A stretch of DNA of 52,899 nucleotides from Acidobacteriota bacterium (lineage in GTDB: Bacteria > Acidobacteriota > Thermoanaerobaculia > Gp7-AA8), in the NCBI GenBank assembly GCA_021781455.1, contig JAJXWV010000011.1, positions 1 to 52,899 of the forward strand. Reading direction: 5' to 3'. Numbering within the stretch: the stretch's first letter is position 1; each line of letters starts with the position of its first letter. The notes under the pieces were generated by a model, which was not told where the DNA came from, ran no database searches, and saw nothing but the letters and a program-made list of their open reading frames with translations. Shown piece after piece: positions 36,827-48,035 of the stretch. A program made the translations under genes and the position numbers.

Positions 36827-39487
36827 CTACCTCTGCCCGGCGCCTGCTGCCGCGCGGCACTTCCACGAAAGGGTATCAAAAGCTACCGCGAGCGTCCGGT
36901 CGTCGGCCGATCGCCCCAACTCTCGTGGCGACATCGCGTGGGAGACCGAGAACCGCAGCACTCTCAGTCCTCGGTGTTTCGGAGCCGCCGGAACGACGGC
37001 AGTGAGAAGGTGGCCATCTTTCGAGATCGTTAACGGGACCGGCTGGCCGTCGACGGTCAGCCGAAGCGTCGAAAGCATCTCCGGCATGAGAGCAGAGTAA
37101 ATCTCCGCTTCGAGAGACTCGTCGCAACCGGACCAGAGAGGGAGATCCAACTCCGATGCCGACGACGTCATCCACCGGAACGATTCCCCCGCTGGACCGA
37201 CCTCGGGATTGCCCCAGCCCAAGCCTGTCATGGTGGCGTCAAACGCGATCCGTCCCTCTGACGAGCCGACAATTGGTTCGGGGGACGCCGCCGAGGCCGC
37301 GCCGTCGTCGGGAACGAGCGCGATCTTCGACACGGCGAAGCTCAGCGCACGGGGATCGCCGGCAGGAGTCTCGGTTCCTGACGCGCTCACGAGCCGAATC
37401 TCGCTGGACCCGCCCGGAAAGTCGTACGCTTTCGTCCGATACTCCTTCGTCTCCGTTGCGACTGTTAGACGGTCAATGAGAGTGCCGTCGACGAATACAT
37501 CCATCACACGCGGCTGGCCGATTGAGTGCGCCCTAATCGAGATGCGAAGTCGCTTCGGCGCTGGATACCTGAGGTGGAGCGTCGCGAGGTCGGCCATCCA
37601 GCGCCAGATCTGCCCCGCAGCGGCGCCTTTGCCGCGCTCGAGCCCGTACCAGCCGGCGCCGAGCGTCGGCACAGAGGTGCCTCGGTCGATCGGGGTAGCG
37701 GTCAGGTCGTACACGAGAAGCGAATCCTCTGCGTACGCCGGCCGTCCCAGGAGGTCGTCAAGCTGAGCTCTCGCCCGCAGGAATTGGTCGGGCTTCAGCA
37801 CCACGGGCGTGTTCGCCACGGCTGGCGGCTCCGGTAATGTGCGATGCAGAATCACCCAGCCGATGCCGTCGCCTCGTAGGAGTGACCGCGACTCTCCGGG
37901 CGCTAGTCCCTTCACCTGGATGTCGCTGATAGGAGGGATCGTCGGATGGTCGGGTGAGAGCTCGATCAGAGCCGACACGACCGGCGAGCGCTGCTCGAAC
38001 TCGTAAAGACGCGCAGGCATCCGGCCGAGGTAGCCATGCACGAGTGGCTTCCGGTGGACAGTCTGATAGTACTGATACCAGGTCATTCCTGAGTTCAACG
38101 GCAGCTCGAGAACGCCGAGGCTCTCCGGACGCTTCGCAAGCTCCTGGTAAAACTTAGGAACGTAAGTCGGCGAAGACGGGAAAGGAAACATGAACTGCGC
38201 CTCGAGAAGAAACGCCAGCGTCAACACAACGACGACGGGGGTCCGCAATTCCCGTTTTACCCGGGCGAGGAGAGCGGCCACGCCAAGAGCAGTCAATGCC
38301 GCGACCGCGAGCTGCAGGGTCACCGCCAATCGCGCCGGGACGCGCAGCGCGTTGACGATCGGCCAGCTCCGTATGAGGGCGTAAGGCATTGTACACATAC
38401 GCCTTCCGTTGATTTCGAGATATGGGCCCATTGAGAACATGATGGCCGCGGCGCCGAGGGCGACCCACAAGAGCACGAGCGGTCGGCGGCGGCGCCATGA
38501 GGTGATCACGCCGATGGTCGCGAGCGCCCAGGCGATGAAACCAGGGAACACCGTCTTCTCCGCGAGCGTCGGATTTATGAAATGCCTGTACCACGGCCAG
38601 GTCCACTTCCCCAGAAGCGGGTTCCAGGCAGGAGGCAGAAAATAGCCGAGGAGATCCGCGGACCAGTTCTGCGCCTCGCTGCTCGCTCTCGACAACGCCT
38701 CCCGTACGTCGGGCGAAGTCGAAACGTACGGAAGGTAAAACGGGAGCAGAACCATGAACGCCAGTCCGAGCCCGACGGCAGCGTTTATGTAGGAACTCCG
38801 GGCCATGACTCCGGCACGGTTCACGCGGAATGCGTAGATTGTGCATAGAACGAGCATCGGCGCAGCGCCATAGAGCAGGTAGTACGGCGTCGAGAGCCCG
38901 ACGAGTGCCAGCCCGACACCGAACCACACCGCATTGCGGCCAGTCGGATCCTGCCCAAAGCGCAGAATCCGCCAGGCGAGAAATGGCAGCCACTGCGTCG
39001 TGACCAGACTCAGGTGCCCCAGATCATGCGCCTGTCGATAAGGGCAGAACGCGAAGACGAGCCCGGCCACGAACGCCGCGCGACGATCCTGTGTGAGGTA
39101 GTACCCGAGCCTGTACGTCATGTATGCCGAGAGGACACTCGCCGTCAGGAGCAGGATGTTGTAGGCGAGCGTTAGGCCGAATACGAGCTGCAGCGGGACA
39201 CCCAGAAGCTCATTGAGCGGCGTCTGCCACATCATTGGCACATCTCTGAGCGGGAAGAAGACGAGGTTCGTGGTCAGAGGATCGATCGCGTGCGTGAGGG
39301 CGTGCTTGAACCACCAGAGGTCCCAAAGGAACCACGACGCGTCGCCATATCCTGGAATCGCACTGCCGAGCCGCGCCACGGCCGGCCAGGTCACGCCGAA
39401 TGTGATTGTGGCGTAGACGCAGACGACGAAAACCTCCGGCCACAGCCGGAAGCTGTCCTGCTCGTTTTCCCTTCTGGAACGAGTCAT
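36827..39487 (-). CDS. Large GT-C-like membrane protein
   Basis: 886 residues. Around ten membrane segments fill the first ~440 residues. After TM1 comes GSAIPGYGDASWFLWDLWWFKHAL, where an Asp in the first loop resembles the catalytic Asp of GT-C enzymes. A soluble region follows (VLELPLNSGMTWYQYYQTVHRKPLVHGYLGRM), then two beta-sandwich domains (~590-870) likely to bind glycans. Same organisation as the gene at 31978 but without the DUF4214 tail; both share the ELP(L/M) motif and the HGYLGRM/NGISSF position. Envelope glycan assembly is a reasonable inference. Confidence 0.7.
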   Translation of the reverse strand: MTRSRRENEQDSFRLWPEVFVVCVYATITFGVTWPAVARLGSAIPGYGDASWFLWDLWWFKHALTHAIDPLTTNLVFFPLRDVPMMWQTPLNELLGVPLQLVFGLTLAYNILLLTASVLSAYMTYRLGYYLTQDRRAAFVAGLVFAFCPYRQAHDLGHLSLVTTQWLPFLAWRILRFGQDPTGRNAVWFGVGLALVGLSTPYYLLYGAAPMLVLCTIYAFRVNRAGVMARSSYINAAVGLGLAFMVLLPFYLPYVSTSPDVREALSRASSEAQNWSADLLGYFLPPAWNPLLGKWTWPWYRHFINPTLAEKTVFPGFIAWALATIGVITSWRRRRPLVLLWVALGAAAIMFSMGPYLEINGRRMCTMPYALIRSWPIVNALRVPARLAVTLQLAVAALTALGVAALLARVKRELRTPVVVVLTLAFLLEAQFMFPFPSSPTYVPKFYQELAKRPESLGVLELPLNSGMTWYQYYQTVHRKPLVHGYLGRMPARLYEFEQRSPVVSALIELSPDHPTIPPISDIQVKGLAPGESRSLLRGDGIGWVILHRTLPEPPAVANTPVVLKPDQFLRARAQLDDLLGRPAYAEDSLLVYDLTATPIDRGTSVPTLGAGWYGLERGKGAAAGQIWRWMADLATLHLRYPAPKRLRISIRAHSIGQPRVMDVFVDGTLIDRLTVATETKEYRTKAYDFPGGSSEIRLVSASGTETPAGDPRALSFAVSKIALVPDDGAASAASPEPIVGSSEGRIAFDATMTGLGWGNPEVGPAGESFRWMTSSASELDLPLWSGCDESLEAEIYSALMPEMLSTLRLTVDGQPVPLTISKDGHLLTAVVPAAPKHRGLRVLRFSVSHAMSPRELGRSADDRTLAVAFDTLSWKCRAAAGAGQR

Positions 39488-39990
39488 CGTCTCGTCAACT
39501 GGGGGGGCATCAGAAGGAGCACATGCACCACGACTTCAGTCTAACTCCGGCATCACGCCTTCGCCAAAGCACGGCAATGACTGCGCCGATCAGCGCGCCG
39601 CCGTAGTGGGCAACAGATCGGTGGCCCGGCAATGACCGTGCAGAACAGCCGGGCGACGACGCCGATTGCCAGAAGCATTTGTGGACGCGCCGGCGATACA
39701 ACTCACGATGTTGTCGCCTGCCTAACCGGCCCGCTGCCGCATAACTCGGACGAGGCCCCGTCTCAACGCGGTATTGAATGTAATGCCCGCAACAGCCTCT
39801 CGGAGGGTGTGCCGAAATCGAAGGCGCAGCGAAGAGCGGAACTCCAATTCTGCAGTCGCCGGCGGTCTCCGACGGCGACCAAGAACCGCGGCTGCAGCGC
39901 GCAACGTCTGAAGGCCCGCTCTCCGTCGATCGCGATTTCTGCACAGGCACTCAGGATGAAACTGCTCGACGGGTGTGCAAGCGCAGTGTC
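39488..39990 (-). pseudogene. Intergenic stretch with a possible rhomboid-protease remnant
   Basis: No intact gene is seen. On the minus strand, 39540-39610 reads SVAHYGGALIGAVIAVLWRRR, close to the last helix of rhomboid proteases, where the catalytic His is followed by GG. Upstream (39610-39800) hydrophobic pieces such as LLAIGVVARLFCTVIAG appear only in other frames. This suggests a decayed gene, but the resemblance is short. Confidence 0.35.
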
Positions 39991-41859
39991 CTACGTCGTC
40001 ACGTTGTTCTTCGCCGACGCAAACGAGGAGCGGATGGCCTCGAGCAGCTGTGGCGGGAAGGCGCGCATCTCGAAGTATTCGCTTTCGAGCTCCTCGACCT
40101 GGAAGCGGTCGAGTCCGGAGTTCGAAAGGAAGTCGTTCCGAAGCTTGGCGTCCTGATCGTCGATGATCCGCGGCAGCAGCTGGTTGATGTAGAAGGCCTC
40201 GAGTCGGATCTTGGTGATGACCTCCTCGAGCAGCGACTCGTCGATGGCCTCCCGGACTTCCTGCAGCTCGGAGTCGACCTCGATCTCGGCGCGGATCTCG
40301 CGGCGGAACGTGTCGCGGCCCTCCGGCGTATTGAGCTCGAGGTAGAAGTTCGACATCCGCCGGCGGGCCACGTTGTAGACCGCGAAATAGGCCCGCTCGC
40401 TGCCGTTGATCCCGCGGATCGACTCCGCCACGTCGGCGATGGAGGCCTCGTTGTTGTCCAGTGCCAGCATGCCGAGGGTCAGCGCGTACAGTTTCTTCTT
40501 GCCGTAGGCCAGGGCGTACTCGTTCGAGAGAACAGGGTCGATGAACAGCTGCTGGAAAAGCCCGCGGCGAAGGCTCTCGAATGCCTGAAGGTTGCCGAAC
40601 AGCGAGCGCACCTGTTCCTGTGTCAGCTCGACGTCGTCCATGAAGGCCAGGCGGTTGACGAGCGTAGCGGTGTGGTCGATGCGGTCGAACAGAGTCACCA
40701 GCTCGCCGAATGACTCCAGCCGTTCGAAGTCCTCTTCTTCGCGGCCGATCTCGTCGATGAGGCGGCCGGTTTCCAGCAGCACTTCCTCGAACGTCTGATC
40801 GCGGTTGGCGGCAGCCTTCTGCTTGTTCTCCATGAGCTGCACGAGATCGAGCGAAGAGAGCTTGCGGGTGATGCGCTTGCCGAGGAGGAAACTGACCAGG
40901 ATCTCGCGGGTGGTCTGGATGTAGTCGGGCTCGTCCTCTTTGGCCACGACGGCGCGCGGCTCCTGGAGGAGGATGTCCTCGAGGGTGTCGAAGATCGAGA
41001 GCGGGACCTCGTTGCGCAGCGACAGGGTGCGCAGGCGCATGAGTCGGGCCCGCGCCGACGGATTGATGATCGAGCCGGCGCAGGAAGCGAGGATGCGCTT
41101 GTACTCGTCGATGAGCTCCTGGTTGTCTGGGTGGTGGTAGATGACGTCGATCTGGATGCGTTCGCGCTGGTAGGGCTCCACGGTGTCGGCATCGTCGTCG
41201 GCGGGGATCTGCACGCCGGCCAGCGATCGCGTCTCGGCGTAGGCGCTTCGGCAGGCCTCGGAGAATCGCTGGTTGGCGCGATGCACGATGCGCAGCATCA
41301 CCAGCGTGGTCTCCGGCTCCTCGAGCGTTTCCAGGATCTCGTGCGAAAGCGCCAGGAAGTTCCCCGCTCCCACTCTGCGCGAGCGCTTGAGCAGCTTTCC
41401 GATGGACTTCAGCGTGGCTTCCTGCCGATCGGCGGCATCGTCATACTTCTTGCGGTCGTCGAGAAAGAAGACGTAGTTCGCGACGGCGTTGCCCTGCAGG
41501 AAGAGGTTGTCGTAGTTCTCGAATCCCTCGGTGTTCAGCGTGAAGCGCAGCTCCCGGGTGGCGGGATCCGTCGTCGCGCCGAACATGACCAGGCGATTGA
41601 CCACTTCATCGTTCAGGAGGTCGCCGACCGGCAGGTGCCCGCCGAACATGTACTCGCCGAAGATGCCGCCGTTTCCGCGGAACCTCAGACCTTCAGGATT
41701 GAGCGTGACCTCGGCGCTCCCGCCGAAGTAGCGGACCACGTCGCGGGACGTGCTGATCTGCTCGAAGAAGAAGCGGCGATCGACGTCGGGACCCGCCACG
41801 ACGGCAAAATACTCGATCTCCTTTCCGATGAATCCCTGATGGACGATGGCCCCGATCAC
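39991..41859 (-). CDS. Conserved soluble protein of unknown function
   Basis: 622 residues from a GTG start. It is mostly helical and charged, without signal peptide, membrane segments or recognisable catalytic motif. The first ~130 residues look beta-rich (EVTLNPEGLRFRGNGGIFGEYMFGGHLPVGDLLNDEVVNRLVMFG). It may correspond to the uncharacterised family TIGR04442 found in Acidobacteria and Geobacter relatives; I cannot verify that here. The neighbour xerC is 280 nt upstream across a long heptamer array. Function unknown. Confidence 0.75.
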   Translation of the reverse strand: MIGAIVHQGFIGKEIEYFAVVAGPDVDRRFFFEQISTSRDVVRYFGGSAEVTLNPEGLRFRGNGGIFGEYMFGGHLPVGDLLNDEVVNRLVMFGATTDPATRELRFTLNTEGFENYDNLFLQGNAVANYVFFLDDRKKYDDAADRQEATLKSIGKLLKRSRRVGAGNFLALSHEILETLEEPETTLVMLRIVHRANQRFSEACRSAYAETRSLAGVQIPADDDADTVEPYQRERIQIDVIYHHPDNQELIDEYKRILASCAGSIINPSARARLMRLRTLSLRNEVPLSIFDTLEDILLQEPRAVVAKEDEPDYIQTTREILVSFLLGKRITRKLSSLDLVQLMENKQKAAANRDQTFEEVLLETGRLIDEIGREEEDFERLESFGELVTLFDRIDHTATLVNRLAFMDDVELTQEQVRSLFGNLQAFESLRRGLFQQLFIDPVLSNEYALAYGKKKLYALTLGMLALDNNEASIADVAESIRGINGSERAYFAVYNVARRRMSNFYLELNTPEGRDTFRREIRAEIEVDSELQEVREAIDESLLEEVITKIRLEAFYINQLLPRIIDDQDAKLRNDFLSNSGLDRFQVEELESEYFEMRAFPPQLLEAIRSSFASAKNNVTT

Positions 41860-41880
41860 GCGTGGCGATTATGCCCGGTT

Positions 41881-42140
41881 CAGATCGCAGATGGCAGACC
41901 ACGGACCGCGGACCGCGGACCACAGACCGCGGACCACGGACCGCAGAGCGATCAGCGGAATTTTTGGGCGTCGTCCCTTTCCGATGCCCACCTGCGATCT
42001 GCCATCTGCAGTCCGCGGTCTGTCGTCTGTCGTCTGTGGTCTGTGGTCTGTGGTCTGTGGTCTGTGGTCTGCGGTCTGTGGTCTGCGGTCTGCGGTCTGC
42101 GGTCTGCGGTCTGCGGTCTGTGGCCTTCGGTCTGCCATCT
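41881..42140. repeat. Expanded CAG-heptamer array, locus 8
   Basis: About 260 nt, the longest copy. The left arm 41881-41947 begins with CAGATCG and CAGATGG, then changes to CAGACCA/CGGACCG-type units. The right arm ~41991-42140 begins with inverse CAGATCG units and then more than a dozen inverse CAGACCA/CAGACCG units (GGTCTGT, GGTCTGC). Two unit types in one element, in the same order in both arms. The right edge contains the xerC stop codon. The right arm is about twice as long as the left, suggesting slippage expansion. Confidence 0.9.
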
Positions 42141-43041
42141 ACCCGCGCGGATGCGCCTTCTTGTAGACCTCGATCAGCTGCCAGTCATTCAAATGGGTGT
42201 ACTTCTGGGTCGTGGAGAGGGAAGCGTGACCGAGGAGCTCCTGGATGGCTCGGAGATCGGCGCCGGCGTTGAGTAGGTGCGTGGCGAACGAATGGCGCAT
42301 CGTGTGGGGAGAGATGCCGGAGCGAAGTGCAGCCTTACGGATGTAGCCGTCGAAGAGCCTGCGCACGCTCCGCGCTGTGATCCGCTCGCCGCGGTAGTTG
42401 ACCAGCAGCGCCTGCTCGTCAGGGTCGTGCACGAGCTCACCGCGCACGGAGATCCACGCCCGCAGCGCCTCCTCGGCTTTCGAGCCGAACGGGACGATGC
42501 GCTCCTTCGACCCTTTGCCGTGGACCTTGACCAGGCGGGCCCGAAGCTCCAGGTCGTCGAGGTCGATGCCGACGAGCTCGCTGATGCGCAGGCCCGAGGC
42601 GTAGAGAAGCTCGAGGAACGCGCGATCGCGGAGGCCGAGCTTCTCCGAACCGTCCGGCTGTTCAATGAGCAGCGCGACCTCGGAGGTCTGCATGACGGCC
42701 GGAAGGTGCTTCTCACGCCGCGGCGTGGCCACGCTGCGCGCCGGATTGGTCTCCACCACCGCCTCGCGCATGAGGTATTTGAAAAAGGAGCGGAGCGCGG
42801 AAAGATGCCGCGCCATGGAGCTGCGGCTCAGTTTGCGGCGGGCGAGATGGGCCAGGTACGAGCGGACGGCGAGGTGATCGACGCGCCCGAGATCGAGCTG
42901 ATCGCGCCCGAGAACCATATAGTCGTTGCAGAGAAAGGAGACGAAGGACTCGAGATCGTTGCGGTAGGCGCCGACGGTGTTGACCGAGACGTTGCGCTCG
43001 TAGGTGAGGTAGTCGAGAAAGTCGCCGATTTCGTTCTTCAC
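42139..43041 (-). CDS. xerC: Tyrosine recombinase XerC/XerD
   Basis: 300 residues, normal for Xer. It resolves chromosome dimers at dif with a partner. Catalytic set: R152 (SGLRISEL), K176 (HGKGSKER), H246 and R249 (HTMRHSFATHLL), H272 (LGHASL) and nucleophile Y281 (KYTHL). The N-terminal SAM-like domain starts LDYLTYERNVSVNTVGAYRNDL. The start is GTG 43041. Sequence alone does not separate XerC from XerD; the symbol is provisional. The island at 10739 has no integrase, but this enzyme is housekeeping and not an evident source. Confidence 0.9.
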   Translation of the reverse strand: MKNEIGDFLDYLTYERNVSVNTVGAYRNDLESFVSFLCNDYMVLGRDQLDLGRVDHLAVRSYLAHLARRKLSRSSMARHLSALRSFFKYLMREAVVETNPARSVATPRREKHLPAVMQTSEVALLIEQPDGSEKLGLRDRAFLELLYASGLRISELVGIDLDDLELRARLVKVHGKGSKERIVPFGSKAEEALRAWISVRGELVHDPDEQALLVNYRGERITARSVRRLFDGYIRKAALRSGISPHTMRHSFATHLLNAGADLRAIQELLGHASLSTTQKYTHLNDWQLIEVYKKAHPRG

Positions 43042-43090
43042 GCTTCACGCCCGCCCGGTTCAATCGAGATTCTACGCTGCTCGCGCGCCG

Positions 43091-43269
43091 TGTCATCCTG
43101 AGCCGCCGGAGCCGCGGGGTGGTGGCGTGGCGGCGCGGCGGAGGACGGCGAAGGACCCCGAGGTTAGAGCCTCGCCAACAGCGCCGTTAACAAACCCATG
43201 GGGTCCTTCGCCGCGCTTCGCCGCTCCACCCGACCACCTACCCCGCGGCTGCGCCGGCTCAGGATGACA
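43091..43269. repeat. Large palindromic repeat, family P1 (copy 3)
   Basis: The left arm 43091-43160 (GTCATCCTGAGCCGCCGGAG ... GGCGAAGGACCCC) is inverse to 43200-43269 (GGGGTCCTTCGCCGCGC ... GGCTCAGGATGAC), with a few mismatches. The ends match copy 1 (GTCACTCTGAGCCGGCGGAG). It lies in the gap between the divergent xerC and gcvT. Confidence 0.85.
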
Positions 43270-43359
43270 CCGCCGCATGCGGCGCTCGAAAGCCGGCTCG
43301 TTCTCACTTCATCCCCCTAGCCTCGTGTGCTAGCGTGTGCGTCCCTTCGGAGGCCAGCC

Positions 43360-44460
43360 ATGGCAGATCAACCCGCAGCATCTCTCAAGAAAACACCGCT
43401 CAACGAAATCGAGAAAGAGCTCGGCGGCAAGATGGTCGACTTCGGGGGCTGGGAGCTCCCGGTCCAATACAGCGGCATCCTCGACGAGCACGAAGCGGTA
43501 CGCACGCGCGTCGGCGTGTTCGACGTCTCGCATATGGGCGAAGTCACGGTCAAGGGACCGGACGCCTTGTCGATGCTGCAGAAGGCGACCTGCAACGACG
43601 TCTCGAAGCTCGAGGACGGGCGGGCCCAGTACAACGGTCTCCTGTACCCGACCGCCGGTTTCGTGGATGACATTCTCATCTATCGCAATGCGCCCGACGA
43701 CTACTTCATCGTGGTCAACGCCTCGAACAGCGACAAGGATTACGAGTGGTTCCGGGAGTGCGCGAAAGGCTTCGACGCCGAGGTCAGGAATCGGAGCGCC
43801 GAGTACGCGCAGCTGGCCATTCAGGGGCCGCAGGCCGAGAAGCTGCTTCAACCGATGACCGACGTCGATCTTTCGAGGATGAAGTACTACCGCTTCGGTA
43901 AGGGGAAGGTCGACGGCGTCGCGGCGATCGTCTCTCGCACGGGCTACACCGGCGAGGACGGATTCGAGGTCTACGTCTCGCCCGAGCACTCCACGAGGAT
44001 CATGCGCAAGATCATCGCCGCCGGTGCAAAGCCATGCGGGCTTGGTGCGCGCGACACCCTCCGCCTGGAAGCGAAGATGGCGTTGTACGGGAACGACATC
44101 GACCACACCACCACGCCGCTGGAAGCGGACCTGGGGTGGATCGTCAAGCTCGACAAGGGCGACTTCAACGGCCGCGAGGTGCTGCGGCGGGAGAACGCCG
44201 AAGGCGTGCGGCGCAGGCTCGTCGGATTCGAGATGGTCGACCGCGGCATTGCCCGACACGGCTACCCGGTCGTGGACGGCTCCCAGGAGATCGGCGTGGT
44301 GACCAGCGGGACGCACTCGCCGACATTGAAAAAGGCGATCGGACTCGCATATGTTCCGCCAGACAAAACGGCCCAGGGATCCGAATTCGCCGTGCTCATT
44401 CGCGGGAAGGAGACACGCGCCCGCGTCGTCCCGACTCCGTTCTACAAACGCGCAAAGTGA
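43360..44460 (+). CDS. gcvT: Glycine cleavage system T protein (aminomethyltransferase)
   Basis: 366 residues, normal. It moves the methylene from aminomethyl-lipoyl-GcvH to tetrahydrofolate and frees ammonia. Blocks: FGGWELPVQYSGILDEHEAVRTRVGVFDVSHMGEV, TPLEADLGWIVKLDK, SRTGYTGEDGFEVY and the C-terminal VTSGTHSPTLKKAIGLAYV. ATG 43360 follows CGGAGG. First of four genes in the gcv operon. Confidence 0.97.
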   Translation: MADQPAASLKKTPLNEIEKELGGKMVDFGGWELPVQYSGILDEHEAVRTRVGVFDVSHMGEVTVKGPDALSMLQKATCNDVSKLEDGRAQYNGLLYPTAGFVDDILIYRNAPDDYFIVVNASNSDKDYEWFRECAKGFDAEVRNRSAEYAQLAIQGPQAEKLLQPMTDVDLSRMKYYRFGKGKVDGVAAIVSRTGYTGEDGFEVYVSPEHSTRIMRKIIAAGAKPCGLGARDTLRLEAKMALYGNDIDHTTTPLEADLGWIVKLDKGDFNGREVLRRENAEGVRRRLVGFEMVDRGIARHGYPVVDGSQEIGVVTSGTHSPTLKKAIGLAYVPPDKTAQGSEFAVLIRGKETRARVVPTPFYKRAK

Positions 44461-44538
44461 CGCGCCAGTGGACCGACCGGAGCAGATCATGACCGGCGGG
44501 CTGCCCAGCGCCCCGAATCAGTGGTGAGAGGAACGACC

Positions 44539-44928
44539 ATGACTCCAGAAGACAGCAAGTATGCGAAGAGCCACGAATACGTTCACGTGGAAGGGGACAT
44601 CGGCACGGTCGGCATCACCGACTACGCCCAGAAGGAGCTCGGCGACGTCGTATTCGTCGAGCTGCCCCAGGTTGGCAGCCAGCTCGAGCAGAACGAGGAG
44701 TTGGGAAGCATCGAATCCGTGAAGGCGGTTTCGGAGCTGTTCGCTCCCATCTCCGGCGAGGTGGTCGAGGTCAACGAGAAGCTCAAGGACAAGCCGGAGC
44801 TGGTCAACACCGATCCGTACGGCGACGGCTGGATGGTGCGCGTCAAGCTCTCGGACGCCACCGAGCTCGACGTCCTCATGGGCGCCGAGGAGTATGACGA
44901 GTACGTCGAGACGGAATCAGGCCACTAA
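44539..44928 (+). CDS. gcvH: Glycine cleavage system H protein (lipoyl carrier)
   Basis: 129 residues, normal. The lipoylated lysine is K62 in GSIESVKAVSEL. Other blocks: SHEYVHVEGDIGTVGITDYAQKELGDVVFVELP and NTDPYGDGWMVRV. ATG 44539 has GAGAGG upstream; a GTG at 44521 is in frame but gives a non-family extension. Confidence 0.97.
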   Translation: MTPEDSKYAKSHEYVHVEGDIGTVGITDYAQKELGDVVFVELPQVGSQLEQNEELGSIESVKAVSELFAPISGEVVEVNEKLKDKPELVNTDPYGDGWMVRVKLSDATELDVLMGAEEYDEYVETESGH

Positions 44929-44937
44929 CAACCACCA

Positions 44938-45022
44938 GGTTGCGCGGTTGCGAGGTCCCGCGGTGACGACCGCATCCGATCTGGACCAACGCCGAACCGC
45001 GCGACCCCGTAATCACGCTACC
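44938..45022. repeat. GGT-octamer element B
   Basis: 8-nt units GGTTGCGC, GGTTGCGA, GGTCCCGC, GGTGACGA (44939-44970) are followed on the other side by inverse units (GAACCGCG, CGACCCC..., to 45022). Pairing of the best part is 11 of 14. It separates gcvH from gcvPA and resembles the element at 6391 in period and in the GGT anchor. Confidence 0.6.
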
Positions 45023-45029
45023 GTTTGAT

Positions 45030-46411
45030 ATGAGCAATCTCCCCGAAACCCGAACCCACCGCTACATTCCCAACGCATCCGAAGACGTCCGCGAAATGCT
45101 CGAGGTGATCGGCGTCCCGTCGATCGACCGCCTCTTCGACTCCATTCCCGCGGAGGTCAAGCTGGACCGGCTCCTGGACGTGCCCGGTCCCTGGTCGGAA
45201 ATCGAATCGCGCCGCTGGTTCCGGGCGCTTGCTTCGCGCAATGCCACCGCGGTCGACCACGCGTCGTTCCTCGGCGGCGGCGCCTATGCGCACTACCAGC
45301 CGGCCTGTATCGACCAGCTGCTGCTGCGCGGCGAGTTTCTGACTGCGTACACCCCGTATCAGCCGGAAGTCTCCCAGGGCACGCTGCAGTCGATCTTCGA
45401 GTACCAGACGCACCAGTGCCTGCTCACCGGCCTCGACGTCGCGAACGCATCGCTCTACGACGGCTCGACCGCGCTCTGCGAGGCCATCCTCCTGGCGGAG
45501 CGGCTGGTCAAGGGCAAGAAGAAGGTCATCGTCGCGAAGTCGATCCACCCGCAATACATCGAGACGGTCCGCACCTACGTGCAGAACCTCGGTATCGAGC
45601 TCGTGGAAGTCGGCTGGACGGCCGACGGCCGCATCGACACCGCGGCGCTGCGCCAGGCGTGCGGCGGTGACGTCTTCGCCGTGGCCGTGCAGTCGCCCAA
45701 CTTCCTGGGCGTGATCGAGGACTACGAGGCCATCGCCGCGGCCAGCGGGTCGATCACCAGGATCGCCGTGGTCGCCGAGGCGACTTCGCTCGGGATCGTG
45801 GCACCGCCGGGAGAGCACGGCTTCGACATCTGCGTCGGCGAAGGCCAGGCCTGGGGGGTTCCGACGTCGTTCGGCGGCCCCTACGTCGGCTTCATGGTCG
45901 TTCGCGATGCGCTGAAGCGGTACATGCCGGGACGGCTCGTCGGCGAGACCGTCGACGTCGACGGCCGCCGCGCATATGTACTGACGCTGGCCACCCGCGA
46001 GCAGCACATCCGGCGCGGCAAGGCCACCTCCAACATCTGCACCAACGAGGCGCTGATCGCGCTGGCCGCGAACATGTACCTGTCGCTGATGGGGAAGGAA
46101 GGGCTGCGCGAGGTCGCCGAGCAGTGCCTGCAGAAGACGAATTACCTGCGCGAGAAGCTGCGCGGCATCGGCTCGGTGAAGCTGCCGTTCAGCGGGCCGG
46201 TCTACAACGAGTTCGTCGTCCGCACACCGTTCCCGGCGACCGAGATCCTCGGTGATCTCGAGCACGAGAAGATCCTTGGCGGCATTCCGCTGGGCCGCTT
46301 CTACTCCGGTCACGACAACGAGTTCCTCGTGGCCGTGACGGAGCTCAATACTCGCGAACAGATGGACCACTACGCGGCCGCGCTCAACGCGGCGATCTCG
46401 AGGGAACGCCG

Positions 46412-46415
<4 letters not shown>
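45030..46415 (+). CDS. gcvPA: Glycine dehydrogenase (decarboxylating) subunit 1
   Basis: 461 residues, alpha subunit of the split P protein. Blocks: RYIPNASEDVREMLEVIGVPSIDRLFDSIPAEV, FLGGGAYAHYQPACIDQLLLRGEFLTAYTPYQPEVSQGTLQSIFEYQT, CVGEGQAWGVPTSFGGPYVGFMVV and TNICTNEAL. It lacks the PLP lysine, which is in subunit 2. It pairs with gcvPB, whose ATG overlaps its stop by 4 nt (ATGA), implying coupled translation and equal amounts. Confidence 0.97.
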
Positions 46416-47914
<1,499 letters not shown>

Positions 47915-47937
47915 CGCGCCCACATCGACTTACGAAG

Positions 47938-47970
47938 ACGGACCGGCCCTGGCCGGTCCGTTCGCGTTTC
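47938..47970 (+). terminator. Probable terminator of the gcv operon
   Basis: ACGGACCGGCC (47938-47948) pairs perfectly with GGCCGGTCCGT (47951-47961), leaving a very tight loop. The following TCGCGTTTCT is only a weak T tract. It lies 23 nt after the gcvPB stop. Confidence 0.65.
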
Positions 47971-48035
47971 TGTCACCCGGCGCCTTTGAAAGGCCGGCGG
48001 TATCATGATTGAACTGATTGGCAGGGGGTGTCGTG

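Noticed and set aside
41869-42138. Protein with tandem DRRPQTA heptapeptides
   Set aside because: The frame is only the translation of the heptamer array; every frame of such an array is open, so it is not evidence of a gene.
41881-42140. CRISPR array
   Set aside because: The periodic unit is 7 nt without spacers, and arms are inverted rather than direct repeats separated by unique sequence. No cas gene is nearby.
42139-43041. Integrase of the tRNA-Pro island
   Set aside because: It is 28 kb away, has typical housekeeping Xer features and lies outside the island.
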